Below are positions 25,350-34,848 of a DNA stretch of 64,000 bases, piece by piece. This DNA is from Flavobacterium frigoris PS1 (lineage in GTDB: Bacteria; Bacteroidota; Bacteroidia; Flavobacteriales; Flavobacteriaceae), in assembly GCF_000252125.1 (NCBI RefSeq), contig NZ_AHKF01000004.1, positions 62,001 to 126,000 on the forward strand, written 5' to 3'. A program made the position numbers and the translations under genes. A model generated the notes under the pieces. The model had not been told where the DNA came from. It saw only the letters and a list, made by a program, of their open reading frames with translations, and searched no databases. Numbering within the stretch: the first letter of the stretch is position 1; every line of letters begins with the position of its first letter.

Positions 25350-25460
25350 TTTTTCTGGCAAAAAAAACAATGAAGCTGTATTGTGGTCACGTCAATAAAT
25401 GTTTTTGCATTTAGTGATCTTCAAAAGTAACGCAAAAACAACACACAAAATACAGCTCCA
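25350..25460 (+). ncRNA. Candidate structured small RNA with pseudoknot
   Basis: Directly after an ideal promoter lies a sequence with nested pairing. The outer stem AGCTGTATT (25374-25382) pairs with AATACAGCT (25449-25457) and is extended by GTG/CAC. The inner stem TCAC (25387-25390) pairs with GTGA (25414-25417), and TAAATG (25396-25401) with CATTTA (25408-25413). The loop TTTTTG (25402-25407) can pair with CAAAAA (25433-25438), which lies between the inner and outer stems, giving an H-type pseudoknot. No coding frame fits. The 3' end is uncertain because no T-run terminator follows. I do not recognise the family. Confidence 0.55.
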
Positions 25461-25694
25461 AAAAAAAGACGTTTATCCACTTCTTATCAACGATAAATTA
25501 AAACAGACCATCTCAAGCATTCGGAGCAATAGAAGACAGCCCGAGAATAATTAAATTTGATCCATTTTGAACTAAGATTAAAAGCAATTCAAAAACACTT
25601 TTGGTCGAAATACCGTGGATCACAAAAAAACTATACATACTACCTATCTTCATTACAACTATTTTAAATAAAACATATAGAATAACCTATCAAC

Positions 25695-25979
25695 ATGGAA
25701 ATCACAGACAATACTTTCGCAAGACAATTTGAAACTATAGTAGAAGAAGGATTAGTTTCAGTTGAATACTCTTTTCAGGAAAAAAAAATATTTTTGACAA
25801 AGATTAATACTCCAGATCAATTTGACAATGAAGAATTTGTTTCTCAACTATTAAGTGAAATTATGGCAATTGCAATTGAGCGAAAATTAAAAGTCGTTCC
25901 AATACTGCCAAAAATCGTTGTCTTTTTTAAAAAGAACCCAGCCTACAAAGAACTGCTTCCTCCGGGAATTAGACTATAA
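25695..25979 (+). CDS. Small GNAT-like protein (COG2388 type)
   Basis: A 94-residue protein of the short N-acetyltransferase (YjdJ/COG2388) group, which has a minimal acetyl-CoA-binding fold. The family pattern is a central QLLSEIMAIAIERKLKVVPILP followed by FFKKNPAYKELLPPG. The usual glycine-rich acetyl-CoA loop is replaced by QLLSEIMA, so enzymatic activity is doubtful here. Function is unknown. A strong terminator follows directly. Its long upstream gap contains the candidate RNA. Confidence 0.7.
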   Translation: MEITDNTFARQFETIVEEGLVSVEYSFQEKKIFLTKINTPDQFDNEEFVSQLLSEIMAIAIERKLKVVPILPKIVVFFKKNPAYKELLPPGIRL

Positions 25980-25980
25980 A

Positions 25981-26020
25981 AAAAAGCGGCTGTATCATTT
26001 AGTATGTTCAGCCGCTTTTT
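25981..26020 (+). terminator. Terminator after the GNAT-like gene
   Basis: AAAAAGCGGCTG (25981-25992) pairs with CAGCCGCTTTTT (26009-26020), followed by more T. It starts immediately after the stop codon. Confidence 0.88.
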
Positions 26021-26042
26021 TTTTACTAATGTCGAGTTTAAC

Positions 26043-26078
26043 AAAAAAAAGGCACAAGAATCAACTTATGCCTTTTTT
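26043..26078 (-). terminator. Terminator of the ABC-F gene
   Basis: On the - strand AAAAAAGGCATAAG pairs with CTTGTGCCTTTTTTTT with one G-U or mismatch. It lies 17 bases after the ABC-F stop. Confidence 0.8.
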
Positions 26079-26094
26079 ATAATTATATAAAAAA

Positions 26095-27729
26095 TTATTT
26101 TTCTATTTCTCTCATGCTCTCCATTTTCTTGTTTGCCAAGAATCCTGTAATATCTTCAAAATGCTCTACTACGCGCTTGTTCCCAAATTCAAATACCTTG
26201 GTTGCTAATCCGTCTAAGAAATCTCTATCGTGAGAAACTAATATTAAAGTTCCATCAAAGTCACGCAATGCATCTTTAATAATATCTTTGGTTTTCATGT
26301 CCAAATGATTTGAAGGCTCATCCAAAATCAATAAATTCACTGGCTCCAGCAATAATTTAATCATAGCTAAACGTGTTTTCTCTCCACCTGAAAGCACCTT
26401 TACCTTTTTAGTTACATCATCTCCATGAAACATAAAAGCTCCTAGTATATCCTTAATTTTCGTACGAACATCACCCACAGCAATATCATCGATAGTTTCA
26501 AATATCGTGGCATTCTCATCTAACAATGAGGCTTGATTTTGCGCAAAATAACCAATTTGTGCATTGTGACCTATCTCTAAGCTTCCGCTATTGATTTCAA
26601 TTTGTTTCATAATGGCTTTGATCATCGTCGATTTTCCTTCCCCATTTTTTCCTACGAACGCCACTTTTTGCCCTCTTTCGATAACAATATTAGCATCTTT
26701 AAAAACGACGTGATCACCGTACGTCTTTCCTAAATCTTTTACAATTACAGGATATTGTCCAGAACGAGCAGCAGCAGGAAATTTCAATTTTAAAGCTGAA
26801 GTATCCACTTCATCCACCTGCACTATCACTAATTTCTCTAGCATTTTTACACGAGATTGTACCGCATCAGTTTTAGAGAATGTCCCTTTAAAACGATCAA
26901 TAAAAGTCCTGTTATCAGCAATCATACGCTGTTGCTCATCATATGCTTTTTGTTGGTGCATGCGACGGTCTTTTCTCAATTCCAAATAATGCGAGTATTT
27001 AGCCTTGTAATCATAGATTCGGCCCATAGTTACTTCTATGGTACGATTTGTAATATTATCTACAAAGGCTCTATCATGGGAAATTACCACAACAGCTTTT
27101 GCTGAATTGATTAAGAAATCCTCTAACCATTGGATACTTTCAATATCCATGTGATTGGTAGGCTCATCTAGCAAAATCAAATCTGGCTTTTGCAAAAGAA
27201 TTTTTGCCAACTCAATTCTCATTCTCCAACCACCTGAGAACTCAGATGTCTGACGTGTAAAATCCTCGCGAGCAAAACCCAAACCTAATAATATCTTTTC
27301 TATTTCAGCCTCATAATTCACCTCCTCAATAGCATAAAACTTCTCGCTCAAGTCCGAAACTCTTTCGATTAATTTCATGTATGCATCACTTTCATAATCA
27401 GTTCGAATAGTCAACTGCTCATTAATTTCATCAATCTCAGCCTTCATACTGAAAATCTCGCCAAATGCTTTTGAAGTTTCCTCAACAACTGTAGCTCCGT
27501 CAGTAGTTAATAAATGCTGCGGTAAATATGCAACAACTGCATCTTTGGGCGCAGAAACATTACCGGTAGAAGGTTTACTCTGTCCAGCTATTATCTTAAG
27601 AAGAGTTGATTTCCCCGCTCCATTCTTACCCATAAGGGCAATTTTATCATTTTCATTAATAGCAAAGGAAACATCACTAAAAAGCGATGTACCACCAAAT
27701 TGCACGGAAATATCATTAACTGTAATCAT
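26095..27729 (-). CDS. ABC-F family ATPase (ribosome-associated)
   Basis: A 544-residue soluble protein with two ABC domains and no membrane segments. Walker A motifs are GKNGAGKST (about 35-43) and GKNGEGKST (about 360-368). Signature motifs are FSGGWRMRIELAK and LSGGEKTRLAMIK, and Walker B motifs are LILLDEPTNHMD and LLILDEPSNHLD. The inter-domain linker and DEQQRMIADNRTFIDRFKGTFSKTDAVQ match the YbiT/Uup-like ABC-F group. These proteins bind the ribosomal E site and affect translation or rescue stalled ribosomes. A drug-resistance role cannot be told from sequence. Confidence 0.92.
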   Translation of the reverse strand: MITVNDISVQFGGTSLFSDVSFAINENDKIALMGKNGAGKSTLLKIIAGQSKPSTGNVSAPKDAVVAYLPQHLLTTDGATVVEETSKAFGEIFSMKAEIDEINEQLTIRTDYESDAYMKLIERVSDLSEKFYAIEEVNYEAEIEKILLGLGFAREDFTRQTSEFSGGWRMRIELAKILLQKPDLILLDEPTNHMDIESIQWLEDFLINSAKAVVVISHDRAFVDNITNRTIEVTMGRIYDYKAKYSHYLELRKDRRMHQQKAYDEQQRMIADNRTFIDRFKGTFSKTDAVQSRVKMLEKLVIVQVDEVDTSALKLKFPAAARSGQYPVIVKDLGKTYGDHVVFKDANIVIERGQKVAFVGKNGEGKSTMIKAIMKQIEINSGSLEIGHNAQIGYFAQNQASLLDENATIFETIDDIAVGDVRTKIKDILGAFMFHGDDVTKKVKVLSGGEKTRLAMIKLLLEPVNLLILDEPSNHLDMKTKDIIKDALRDFDGTLILVSHDRDFLDGLATKVFEFGNKRVVEHFEDITGFLANKKMESMREIEK

Positions 27730-27833
27730 TGTAGTGTTGTTTTGTAGATTCGGTCATTCGACAATTCCAAAAGCCGAATTGTTTTTAAAAAGTGCAAAGA
27801 TAGATTAATTAAGCAATTGGTATAATATAAAAT

Positions 27834-27881
27834 GAAAGCTTCCAGCAACAGAGATCAAAAATCCTGTTCCTGGAAGCTTTC
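27834..27881 (-). terminator. Long hairpin after the AGCS gene
   Basis: GAAAGCTTCCAG (27834-27845) pairs perfectly with CTGGAAGCTTTC (27870-27881), with further CAACAG/CCTGTT-like pairing inside. On the - strand it is followed by T-rich sequence. It lies 22 bases after the symporter stop. Confidence 0.75.
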
Positions 27882-27903
27882 AAAAGAAATAGTTTTCCTA
27901 AAC

Positions 27904-29367
27904 TTATTCCTTTTCCTTTTTATTTATGGTGTTCCAAATATGCGCATTTGAAACCCCAATATCCTCGGGATGAAAAATGGGGTCTTTACCCTCTTTCTTC
28001 TGTTTCTCATAATCTCTTAATGCGGCTAAGGCTGGTTTCTGTAATAGAATAATCGCAATGATATTAAACCAAGCCATAAGTCCTACTCCTAAATCACCAA
28101 TATTCCAAGCTAATTTTGCCTGATTAATTGCACCATACATGATAACCAACATCATCACCACTTTTAACAAATGATTATAAACTGGAGATTTTAAGTTTCT
28201 AGTTAAATATGAAATGTTTGTTTCGGCAATATAGTAATAGGCTAAAATGGTTGTAAAAGCAAAGAAAAACAAAGCAATCGCAACAAAATAAGATCCGAAA
28301 CCTGGTAAGACACTGTCCATAGCACTTTGAGTAAATCCTGGCCCTACAGTTACGCCTTTTGCACCTTCATATAAAAATTTAGTTGTTCCGTCTGCCGCTA
28401 ATACAGGATCCTGAACATTATATCTCCCAGTTATCAATAACATAAACCCAGTTGCTGAACAAACCAACAAAGTATCAATATAAACCGAAAACGATTGTAC
28501 TAAACCTTGCTTGGTAGGATGCGAAACATTAGCTGCAGCAGCAATATGCGGAGCAGTTCCTTGTCCCGCCTCATTAGAATAGATTCCACGTTTTACACCC
28601 CATTGAATCGCTAGACCAAATACAGCCCCAAAACCGGCTTCCATATTAAAAGCGCTTTTGAACACTAAAGCAACAACCCCTGGAAGTTGATCAATATCAA
28701 TTATTATTATAACCAAAACAATTAAAATGTATGCGATAGCCATTATAGGCACCACATACTCTGTAAACTTGGCAATCCTTTTTACACCTCCAAATACAAT
28801 GGCTCCAAAGATTACTGCGACAGCAACTCCAGACATCCAAGTATCAATATTAAAGGCATTCTGTATTCCGTCAGCCACAGAATTTGCCTGTACTCCTGGC
28901 AGTAATAAACCCGCTGAAATTATGGACACTACAGCAAACAAAACGGCAAACCATTTCACTCCCAATCCTCTTTCGATATAAAATGCCGGGCCTCCACGAA
29001 ACTGCCCTAAATGTTTCTCTTTATAAATTTGCGCCAATGTTGCTTCTACGAAGGCGGTACTTGCTCCTAAAAAAGCAACCATCCACATCCAAAACATAGC
29101 TCCTGGTCCTCCAAAAGCGATAGCTGTAGCGACACCCGCAATATTTCCTGTACCCACTCTTCCTGCTAAGGACATAGATAAAGCTTGAAAAGAAGAGACT
29201 CCAGATTCAGAACTTTTCCCGTCAAACAACAAACGAAACATTTCTCTGATGTGGCGCACTTGTAAAAAACGGGTACGTAAAGTAAAGTAAAGTCCTGTGC
29301 CCAAACACAAAACGATTAATGCGTTACTCCAAACAATATCATTTAATACCCCAATAATCTCTTCCAT
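27904..29367 (-). CDS. Alanine or glycine:cation symporter (AGCS family)
   Basis: A 487-residue inner-membrane carrier with about eleven hydrophobic segments. AGCS signatures are visible: MSLAGRVGTGNIAGVATAIAFGGPGAMFWMW, QWGVKRGIYSNEAGQGTAPHIAAAANVSHPTKQGLVQSFSVYIDTLL and FFFAFTTILAYYYIAETNISYL. It imports alanine or glycine with Na+ or H+. Homologues differ in amino-acid preference, so substrate is uncertain. It is transcribed alone. Confidence 0.92.
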   Translation of the reverse strand: MEEIIGVLNDIVWSNALIVLCLGTGLYFTLRTRFLQVRHIREMFRLLFDGKSSESGVSSFQALSMSLAGRVGTGNIAGVATAIAFGGPGAMFWMWMVAFLGASTAFVEATLAQIYKEKHLGQFRGGPAFYIERGLGVKWFAVLFAVVSIISAGLLLPGVQANSVADGIQNAFNIDTWMSGVAVAVIFGAIVFGGVKRIAKFTEYVVPIMAIAYILIVLVIIIIDIDQLPGVVALVFKSAFNMEAGFGAVFGLAIQWGVKRGIYSNEAGQGTAPHIAAAANVSHPTKQGLVQSFSVYIDTLLVCSATGFMLLITGRYNVQDPVLAADGTTKFLYEGAKGVTVGPGFTQSAMDSVLPGFGSYFVAIALFFFAFTTILAYYYIAETNISYLTRNLKSPVYNHLLKVVMMLVIMYGAINQAKLAWNIGDLGVGLMAWFNIIAIILLQKPALAALRDYEKQKKEGKDPIFHPEDIGVSNAHIWNTINKKEKE

Positions 29368-29614
29368 AAATTTATTTTACATTAATAATTATTAAAAAAC
29401 CAATAAAACAATCGTTTCACTCATAATTTTTTATAAAACTAAAACATATAGTTAAAAAAAACTAATGCGAGCCTATAAAAAACGGCAAAAACTGATTAAT
29501 CATCTAAAAACAAAGCTCTATTCAGAATCCTGATTATTCTACATAACAAAAGATTTTAACACTAATACTTCACTTAAAAACATATTTTTCATAATAAATC
29601 TTAAACAAGAGCAC

Positions 29615-29655
29615 AAAAAAATGGTCTTATTAAATTAATAAGACCATTTTTTTTT
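29615..29655. terminator. Terminator in the 29368-29678 gap
   Basis: AAAAAAATGGTCTTATT pairs with AATAAGACCATTTTTTT around an AT loop. It ends the GlmU-like gene (- strand), 24 bases after its stop. The remaining 310-base gap to the symporter gene contains nothing else I can support. Confidence 0.85.
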
Positions 29656-29678
29656 GCTTTAAATTATTTAGCAAAAGA

Positions 29679-30854
29679 CTATTCTTTTCTCCATTTTTTT
29701 GATTCTTCGAAGACATGTTCTAAAATGGCTGCTTCTTTTTCGTCAAAAGCTACATTCCTGCGGCTCATAACCAGTCTGGCAGTTTCGAAAGCTTTTTTAG
29801 TGATGTAAGTAGAAAATCCTGCAGCACCTCCCCATGAAAAACTAGGAACAAAATTACGAGGAAACCCGCTACCAAAAATATTAGCACTTACACCAATAAC
29901 CGTTCCGGTGTTAAACATAGTATTGATTCCACATTTACTGTGGTCTCCCATCATCAAGCCGCAAAACTGAAGTCCGGTTTTTGCAAAGCCTTCGGTTTCA
30001 TAACTCCACAATTTCACTTCCTCATAATTATTTTTTAGATTCGAATTGTTACTGTCGGCACCAATATTACACCATTCACCCAAAACAGAATTTCCTAAAA
30101 AACCGTCATGGCCTTTGTTAGCATTGCTAAACAAGACTGAGTTATTAATCTCACCTCCTACTTTAGAATTTGGACCAACAGTTGTTGCCCCATATATTTT
30201 GGCGGCCATTTTAACTACAGCGCCTTCACACAAGGCAAATGGACCACGTATCACAGATCCTTCCATGATTTCAGAATCCTTACCTATATATATAGGACCC
30301 GCAGATGCATTTAGCGTTACAAACTCTAATTTAGCTCCTTCTTCAATAAATATGTTTTCTGGTGCAATTACATTGACACTCTTGGGTATTGTTTGCGATT
30401 TTCTACCTTCAGTTAAAAACTCAAAGTCTTCCTGAATCGCAGCGGCATTCTTAGAGAAAATATCCCAAGTATTCATGACCGTCAAGCAGTCTTCGTTATA
30501 CTCGATAATTTCATAGGAATCAAAATCTACTTCTTCCTGATCTTCCTGCGTATAAAAAGCAACTACTTCTTCTCCTTTAAAGATAACTTGATTTGGCTCT
30601 AAATTACCAACCATTTCAGCCAAAACTGCATTAGGCAGAAAAGAAGCATTAATCATTACATTATTCTCTAATTCTACCATCGGGAATTTATCAGACAAGT
30701 ACTCCTCAGTCAAAGTCGTAGTGGTAGAACCCAAATGCATTTCCCATTTTTGGCGAATTGTCATAATTCCGATGAGGATGTCTGCAACAGGACGTGTGAA
30801 GGTAAAAGGCAATAAGGCATTTCTGGCAGGGCCATCAAAAAGTATGTAGTTCAT
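29679..30854 (-). CDS. GlmU-like sugar nucleotidyltransferase with left-handed beta helix
   Basis: A 391-residue protein annotated in Flavobacteria as GlmU-family or putative sugar nucleotidyltransferase. The start ATG at 30854 (MNYILFDGPARNALLPFTFTRP) is preferred over one five codons earlier, because a -7 box TAACTTTG (30884-30891) leaves only a short leader and the family begins MNYILFDG. The N-terminal half is a divergent nucleotidyltransferase. The C-terminal half has hexapeptide repeats (for example GPIYIGKDSEIMEGSVIRGP). No clear catalytic GxGTRxxP loop is visible. It may act in envelope precursor synthesis; the exact substrate is unknown. Confidence 0.8.
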   Translation of the reverse strand: MNYILFDGPARNALLPFTFTRPVADILIGIMTIRQKWEMHLGSTTTTLTEEYLSDKFPMVELENNVMINASFLPNAVLAEMVGNLEPNQVIFKGEEVVAFYTQEDQEEVDFDSYEIIEYNEDCLTVMNTWDIFSKNAAAIQEDFEFLTEGRKSQTIPKSVNVIAPENIFIEEGAKLEFVTLNASAGPIYIGKDSEIMEGSVIRGPFALCEGAVVKMAAKIYGATTVGPNSKVGGEINNSVLFSNANKGHDGFLGNSVLGEWCNIGADSNNSNLKNNYEEVKLWSYETEGFAKTGLQFCGLMMGDHSKCGINTMFNTGTVIGVSANIFGSGFPRNFVPSFSWGGAAGFSTYITKKAFETARLVMSRRNVAFDEKEAAILEHVFEESKKWRKE

Positions 30855-30955
30855 TTTATAAAGTTTCAAAAGTTACAAAGGGCCAAAGTTACAAAGTTTT
30901 TATTTGTTTCATTAACAAGTTTACTCCCTAACACCCCCGATTAAAATCAATAAAA

Positions 30956-30979
30956 AAAGCCTTCCAAAAGGAAGGCTTT
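30956..30979 (-). terminator. Terminator of rpmE2
   Basis: AAAGCCTTCC pairs with GGAAGGCTTT around AAAA, followed on the - strand by a T run. It lies downstream of the L31 gene. Confidence 0.85.
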
Positions 30980-31003
30980 ACTATATCAACAAACAAGTTA
31001 AGA

Positions 31004-31255
31004 TTACTTAACGTGTTTAGCGTATTTAGTTTTAAATTTGTCAATACGTCCTGCAGTATCGATAAGTTTGTTTTTACCTGTGTAAAAAGGATGAGAAGTT
31101 CTAGAGATCTCCATTTTCACAACTGGGTATTCAACACCGTCAACTGTAATTGTTTCTCTTGTATCTGCTGTAGATTTAGTGATAAAAACGTCTTCATTCG
31201 ACATGTCTTTAAATGCAACTAATCTGTAATTCTCTGGGTGAGTTCCTTTTTTCAT
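31004..31255 (-). CDS. rpmE2: 50S ribosomal protein L31 type B (zinc-free)
   Basis: An 83-residue L31 of the type B group. The N-terminus [19 protein letters not shown] and C-terminal [20 protein letters not shown] are diagnostic. The CxxC zinc ligands of type A L31 are absent, which is the hallmark of the zinc-independent form used when zinc is low in many bacteria. In Flavobacteria it is often the only L31. It is transcribed alone from a clear promoter (31360-31388) and terminated by its own hairpin. Confidence 0.96.
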   Translation of the reverse strand: MKKGTHPENYRLVAFKDMSNEDVFITKSTADTRETITVDGVEYPVVKMEISRTSHPFYTGKNKLIDTAGRIDKFKTKYAKHVK

Positions 31256-31359
31256 CTTGTTTATTTGTTTGGCTATAATTTGTTTTGAAGCTTTTCTTTT
31301 AACGGAAAAGGTATAAACTCACTATAACTTTTTGTTTTTACACTATTATTTTGAGTGTG

Positions 31360-31388
31360 CAAATTTACAATTATTTTCCAATAAACAA
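31360..31388 (-). promoter_or_regulatory. rpmE2 promoter (TTG-N18-TAAATTTG)
   Basis: On the - strand TTG (31386-31388) and TAAATTTG (31360-31367) are spaced by 18 bases, one short of the ideal. About 105 bases of leader follow before the rpmE2 start; a longer leader can host autoregulation by ribosomal protein. Confidence 0.7.
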
Positions 31389-31487
31389 ATCTTTGTTTCA
31401 TTTTTTTTATTAAATCGTAAAAACTGTTTTTTGTAGTCCAATAAATTGGGAATTGCTATATTTGTGGATTAATTAAAAAAGTCTTTT

Positions 31488-32030
31488 ATGGAAAGAAGTG
31501 TATCCCCAGGTAAATCTGGACTAGTATATGGCGTATTGTTTGGCGTTATAATGATTTTAGAATTCGTGATTATGTACATAATAGGAATGCGATCATTAGT
31601 AGGTTCCAGCGTCGGAGTGATTGTTAATATCGCGAACTATTTAGTACTACCTCTGCTCTTCATCTATTTAGGATGCATCAATTACAAGAAAAACTTAAAC
31701 AACGGCTTCATTAGCTTTGGCGAAGCACTAAAAGTAGGAGTTTCTATTACCTTTATTGCGGCGTTAATATATGGACTGTTTAATATCGTTTTTAATCTTA
31801 TTTATCCGGAGTTTATCAATGAGATGATTTCAATTGCACGAGATAATATGATTAAGCAAAACCCTAACATAACGAGTAAAGAAATGGAAATGGGAATTGC
31901 AATGATGAAAAAATTCATGAATCCATTAATTGAATTGCCTGTTACACTTGCTATGTATTCCTTTTTTGGATTAATATATTCGCTGATTGTTGGTGCAATT
32001 GTAAAAAACGAAAATCCACAAAGCCTGTAA
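31488..32030 (+). CDS. DUF4199 membrane protein
   Basis: A 180-residue protein with four hydrophobic helices (about residues 12-32, 42-62, 78-102 and 148-172). It matches the DUF4199 family: SPGKSGLVYGVLFGVIMILEF, GFISFGEALKVGVSITFIAALIYGLFN and EFINEMISIARDNMIKQNP. Function is unknown. It is the first of two genes; its stop is three bases before the glycosyltransferase start, so they are probably cotranscribed. TATATTTG at 31457-31464 is a fitting -7 box. In Flavobacteria this pair is usually kept together. Confidence 0.88.
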   Translation: MERSVSPGKSGLVYGVLFGVIMILEFVIMYIIGMRSLVGSSVGVIVNIANYLVLPLLFIYLGCINYKKNLNNGFISFGEALKVGVSITFIAALIYGLFNIVFNLIYPEFINEMISIARDNMIKQNPNITSKEMEMGIAMMKKFMNPLIELPVTLAMYSFFGLIYSLIVGAIVKNENPQSL

Positions 32031-32033
32031 TTA

Positions 32034-32990
32034 ATGAATCTATCCATACTTATACCGCTTCTTAACGAAGAGGAATCGCTTAAAGAATTGTACACTTGGA
32101 TTATTAAGGTAATGCAGACAAACAATTATACTTATGAAGTTATCTTTTTAGATGACGGAAGTTCGGATAATTCCTGGTCGATTATCGAAGGTTTTGCCTC
32201 TGAGAATCCAAATGTAAAGGGAATTCGTTTCATGAGGAATTTTGGAAAATCCCAAGCTTTGCATGCCGGTTTCGCAAAAGCCCAAGGTGATGTCATTATC
32301 ACTATGGATGCGGACTTACAAGACAGTCCCGAAGAGATTCCCGGACTATACAATATGATTACAAGTCAAAATTTTGATTTGGTTTCCGGTTGGAAAAAGA
32401 AACGATACGACTCCGTTGTCGCTAAAAATCTGCCTTCCAAATTATTCAATTGGGCTGCCAGAAAAACTTCTGGAGTGGAACTGAACGATTTCAATTGCGG
32501 ATTGAAAGCATACAAAAATATTGTTGTAAAAAACATTGAAGTTTCGGGCGAAATGCACCGATACATTCCTGTATTGGCTAAAAATGCCGGTTTTGGAAAA
32601 ATTGGCGAAAAAGTAGTACAACATCAAGCCAGAAAATACGGTGAAACTAAATTTGGAATGGAACGTTTCATCAATGGTTTCCTTGACTTAATCACCATTT
32701 GGTTTCTTTCCAGATTTGGAAAAAGACCAATGCACTTGTTTGGAGCTATGGGTTCACTAATGTTCATCATTGGCTTCATCCTTGCAGGCTACATTGGAGT
32801 TTCAAAACTATATCATATGTACAACAACATGCGTTATACTTTAGTTACTGACAATCCTTGGTTTTTTATTGCGCTAGCCACAATGATTTTAGGAACTCAA
32901 CTGTTTTTGGCCGGTTTTCTAGGCGAAATTATTTTGCGCACTAAAAACAACGAGGAGCGTTATAAAATTTCGACTCAGGTTAATCTATAA
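32034..32990 (+). CDS. Glycosyltransferase family 2, polyprenyl-phosphate hexose type
   Basis: A 318-residue GT2 glycosyltransferase. The GT-A domain covers about residues 1-220, with LSILIPLLNEEESLKELYTW, the acidic FLDDGSSDNSW and the metal-binding MDADLQDSPEEIP. Two hydrophobic segments (about 235-258 and 273-297) give membrane anchors, as in DPM1/GtrB-like or ArnC-like enzymes. It would transfer a hexose from a nucleotide sugar to undecaprenyl phosphate for envelope glycan or lipid synthesis. It is coupled to the DUF4199 gene. Confidence 0.9.
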   Translation: MNLSILIPLLNEEESLKELYTWIIKVMQTNNYTYEVIFLDDGSSDNSWSIIEGFASENPNVKGIRFMRNFGKSQALHAGFAKAQGDVIITMDADLQDSPEEIPGLYNMITSQNFDLVSGWKKKRYDSVVAKNLPSKLFNWAARKTSGVELNDFNCGLKAYKNIVVKNIEVSGEMHRYIPVLAKNAGFGKIGEKVVQHQARKYGETKFGMERFINGFLDLITIWFLSRFGKRPMHLFGAMGSLMFIIGFILAGYIGVSKLYHMYNNMRYTLVTDNPWFFIALATMILGTQLFLAGFLGEIILRTKNNEERYKISTQVNL

Positions 32991-32998
32991 TACAGCCT

Positions 32999-33078
32999 AG
33001 CCCTGATAGTAATGAAAATCCTTATAGGCCAGTGTTTGGACTATAAGATTGTAATGAATAGCAGGACTTAGCTCCTGA
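32999..33078 (+). repeat. Conserved hairpin element AGCCCTGATAG...GCAGGACTTAGCTCCTG
   Basis: The GT2 stop is followed by AGCCCTGATAG (32999-33009). The central hairpin AATC-C-TTATAG (33017-33027) pairs with CTATAAGATT (33041-33050), leaving one bulged C. A second hairpin is CAGGA (33062-33066) with TCCTG (33073-33077). I recall closely similar AGCCCTGATAG...GGATAGCAGGA...AGCTCCTG sequences recurring downstream of many Flavobacterium genes. A degraded copy lies at 18887. It could be a 3'-UTR RNA element or a dispersed repeat. Confidence 0.6.
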
Positions 33079-33120
33079 GAAAGCGACCCACTTTAAAAAC
33101 TTAAACTAAAAATATATAGA

Positions 33121-34848
33121 ATGGAAATTAAACAAAACATTTTAGACGCATTAAATGTATGGCTCACTCCTACATTTGACAAAGAAACACAGCAAGCAGT
33201 TAAAGAATTGATGACTACATCCCCTAAAGAATTAGAGGAAAGCTTTTATAAAGATTTGGAATTTGGTACTGGTGGAATGCGCGGGATAATGGGCGTTGGG
33301 AACAATCGTATCAACAAATACACTCTTGGAAAAAGCACTCAAGGTCTATCTGATTATTTACATATTGCATTTCCTAACCAACCTATAAAAGCTGCTATTG
33401 CTTATGACTGCCGCCACAACAGTGACACTCTAGCAAAATTAGTTGCTGATGTTTTCTCTGCTAATGGCATTGAAGTTTATTTATTTTCAGAATTACGACC
33501 AACACCTGAATTATCATTTGCGGTTAAACATTTAGGATGTCAATGCGGAATTGTACTTACGGCTTCGCACAATCCTCCTGAATACAACGGATATAAAGTG
33601 TACTGGGAAGACGGAGGACAAATCGTACCACCAGAAGACGAAAAAATTATTAATACAATTGAAAAGTTAAACTTTGATCAAATCAAGTTTGATGCAAACG
33701 AAGATTTAATTCATTATATCGATACTGACGTAGATAAGGCATTTATAAAATCATCTATTGAAAACGCAAGCTTTAACACGCCTACTGCCGCAAAAGAAAA
33801 CTTAAACGTTGTGTTTACCTCATTGCACGGGACTTCTATAACACTAGTTCCTGAAACTTTATCTCAAGCAGGTTACACCAATGTGCATATCGTAGAAGAA
33901 CAGAGAGTTCCAAATGGAGATTTTCCTACTGTGAAATCACCAAATCCAGAAGAGCCAGAAGCATTAGCCATGGCAATGGAATTAGCAGATAAAACCAATT
34001 CAGATATTGTAGTAGGAACTGATCCTGACTGCGACCGTTTAGGAGTTGCTGTTCGTAATAATGAAGGTCAAATGACTTTGTTAAACGGAAATCAAACTAT
34101 GATTTTGATGACTGCTTTTCTATTAGAACAATGGAAAAAAGCAGGAAAAATCAATGGAAAACAATTTGTAGGTTCTACTATAGTTTCTACTCCAATGATG
34201 ATGGAACTAGCAACAAATTACGATGTAGAATGCAAAGTAGGCCTGACTGGTTTCAAGTGGATTGCTAAAATGATCAAAGATTTTCCTGAATTGGAATTCA
34301 TTGGTGGCGGAGAAGAAAGCTTTGGATTCATGGTAGGTGATGCTGTTCGTGATAAAGATGCTGTTGCAGCTACTCTATTAATATGCGAAGTTGCAGCTCA
34401 AGCTAAAGCAAAAGGAAGTTCAGTGTACAAAGAGTTATTACAACTGTATGTAGACAATGGATTTTACAAAGAACACTTGGTCTCACTAACCAAAAAAGGA
34501 ATCGAAGGATTACAGGAAATCAGCCAAATGATGGTTGATTTACGTGAAAACCCATTAAAAGAAATCAACGGACAAAGAGTCATAATAGTAGAAGATTATC
34601 AATCTTCTACTGCTAAAAACTTACTTACCGACGAGGAAACTGTGATGGATATTCCAAAATCTAATGTCTTGATATACTACACAGAAGACGGATCTAAAAT
34701 TTGTGCCAGACCAAGCGGTACGGAACCGAAAATAAAATTCTACATCAGCGTGAATGCAGAATTAGAATCTGTTGAAGATTTCACAGAAGTAGAAGCTATT
34801 TTAAATGAAAAGATTAAAAATATTATTATTGCAATGCAATTGAACTAA
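33121..34848 (+). CDS. Phosphohexomutase (phosphoglucomutase/phosphomannomutase)
   Basis: A 575-residue alpha-D-phosphohexomutase. The phosphoserine is S149 in [17 protein letters not shown], the metal loop is [10 protein letters not shown], the sugar loop is GGGEESFGF, and the phosphate-binding [13 protein letters not shown] sits near the C-terminus. It interconverts hexose 1- and 6-phosphates. Large bacterial forms like this are usually phosphoglucomutase/phosphomannomutase; some act on ribose or deoxyribose phosphates. It starts an operon with the ABC exporter, whose ATG shares its last base with this stop. Confidence 0.93.
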   Translation: MEIKQNILDALNVWLTPTFDKETQQAVKELMTTSPKELEESFYKDLEFGTGGMRGIMGVGNNRINKYTLGKSTQGLSDYLHIAFPNQPIKAAIAYDCRHNSDTLAKLVADVFSANGIEVYLFSELRPTPELSFAVKHLGCQCGIVLTASHNPPEYNGYKVYWEDGGQIVPPEDEKIINTIEKLNFDQIKFDANEDLIHYIDTDVDKAFIKSSIENASFNTPTAAKENLNVVFTSLHGTSITLVPETLSQAGYTNVHIVEEQRVPNGDFPTVKSPNPEEPEALAMAMELADKTNSDIVVGTDPDCDRLGVAVRNNEGQMTLLNGNQTMILMTAFLLEQWKKAGKINGKQFVGSTIVSTPMMMELATNYDVECKVGLTGFKWIAKMIKDFPELEFIGGGEESFGFMVGDAVRDKDAVAATLLICEVAAQAKAKGSSVYKELLQLYVDNGFYKEHLVSLTKKGIEGLQEISQMMVDLRENPLKEINGQRVIIVEDYQSSTAKNLLTDEETVMDIPKSNVLIYYTEDGSKICARPSGTEPKIKFYISVNAELESVEDFTEVEAILNEKIKNIIIAMQLN

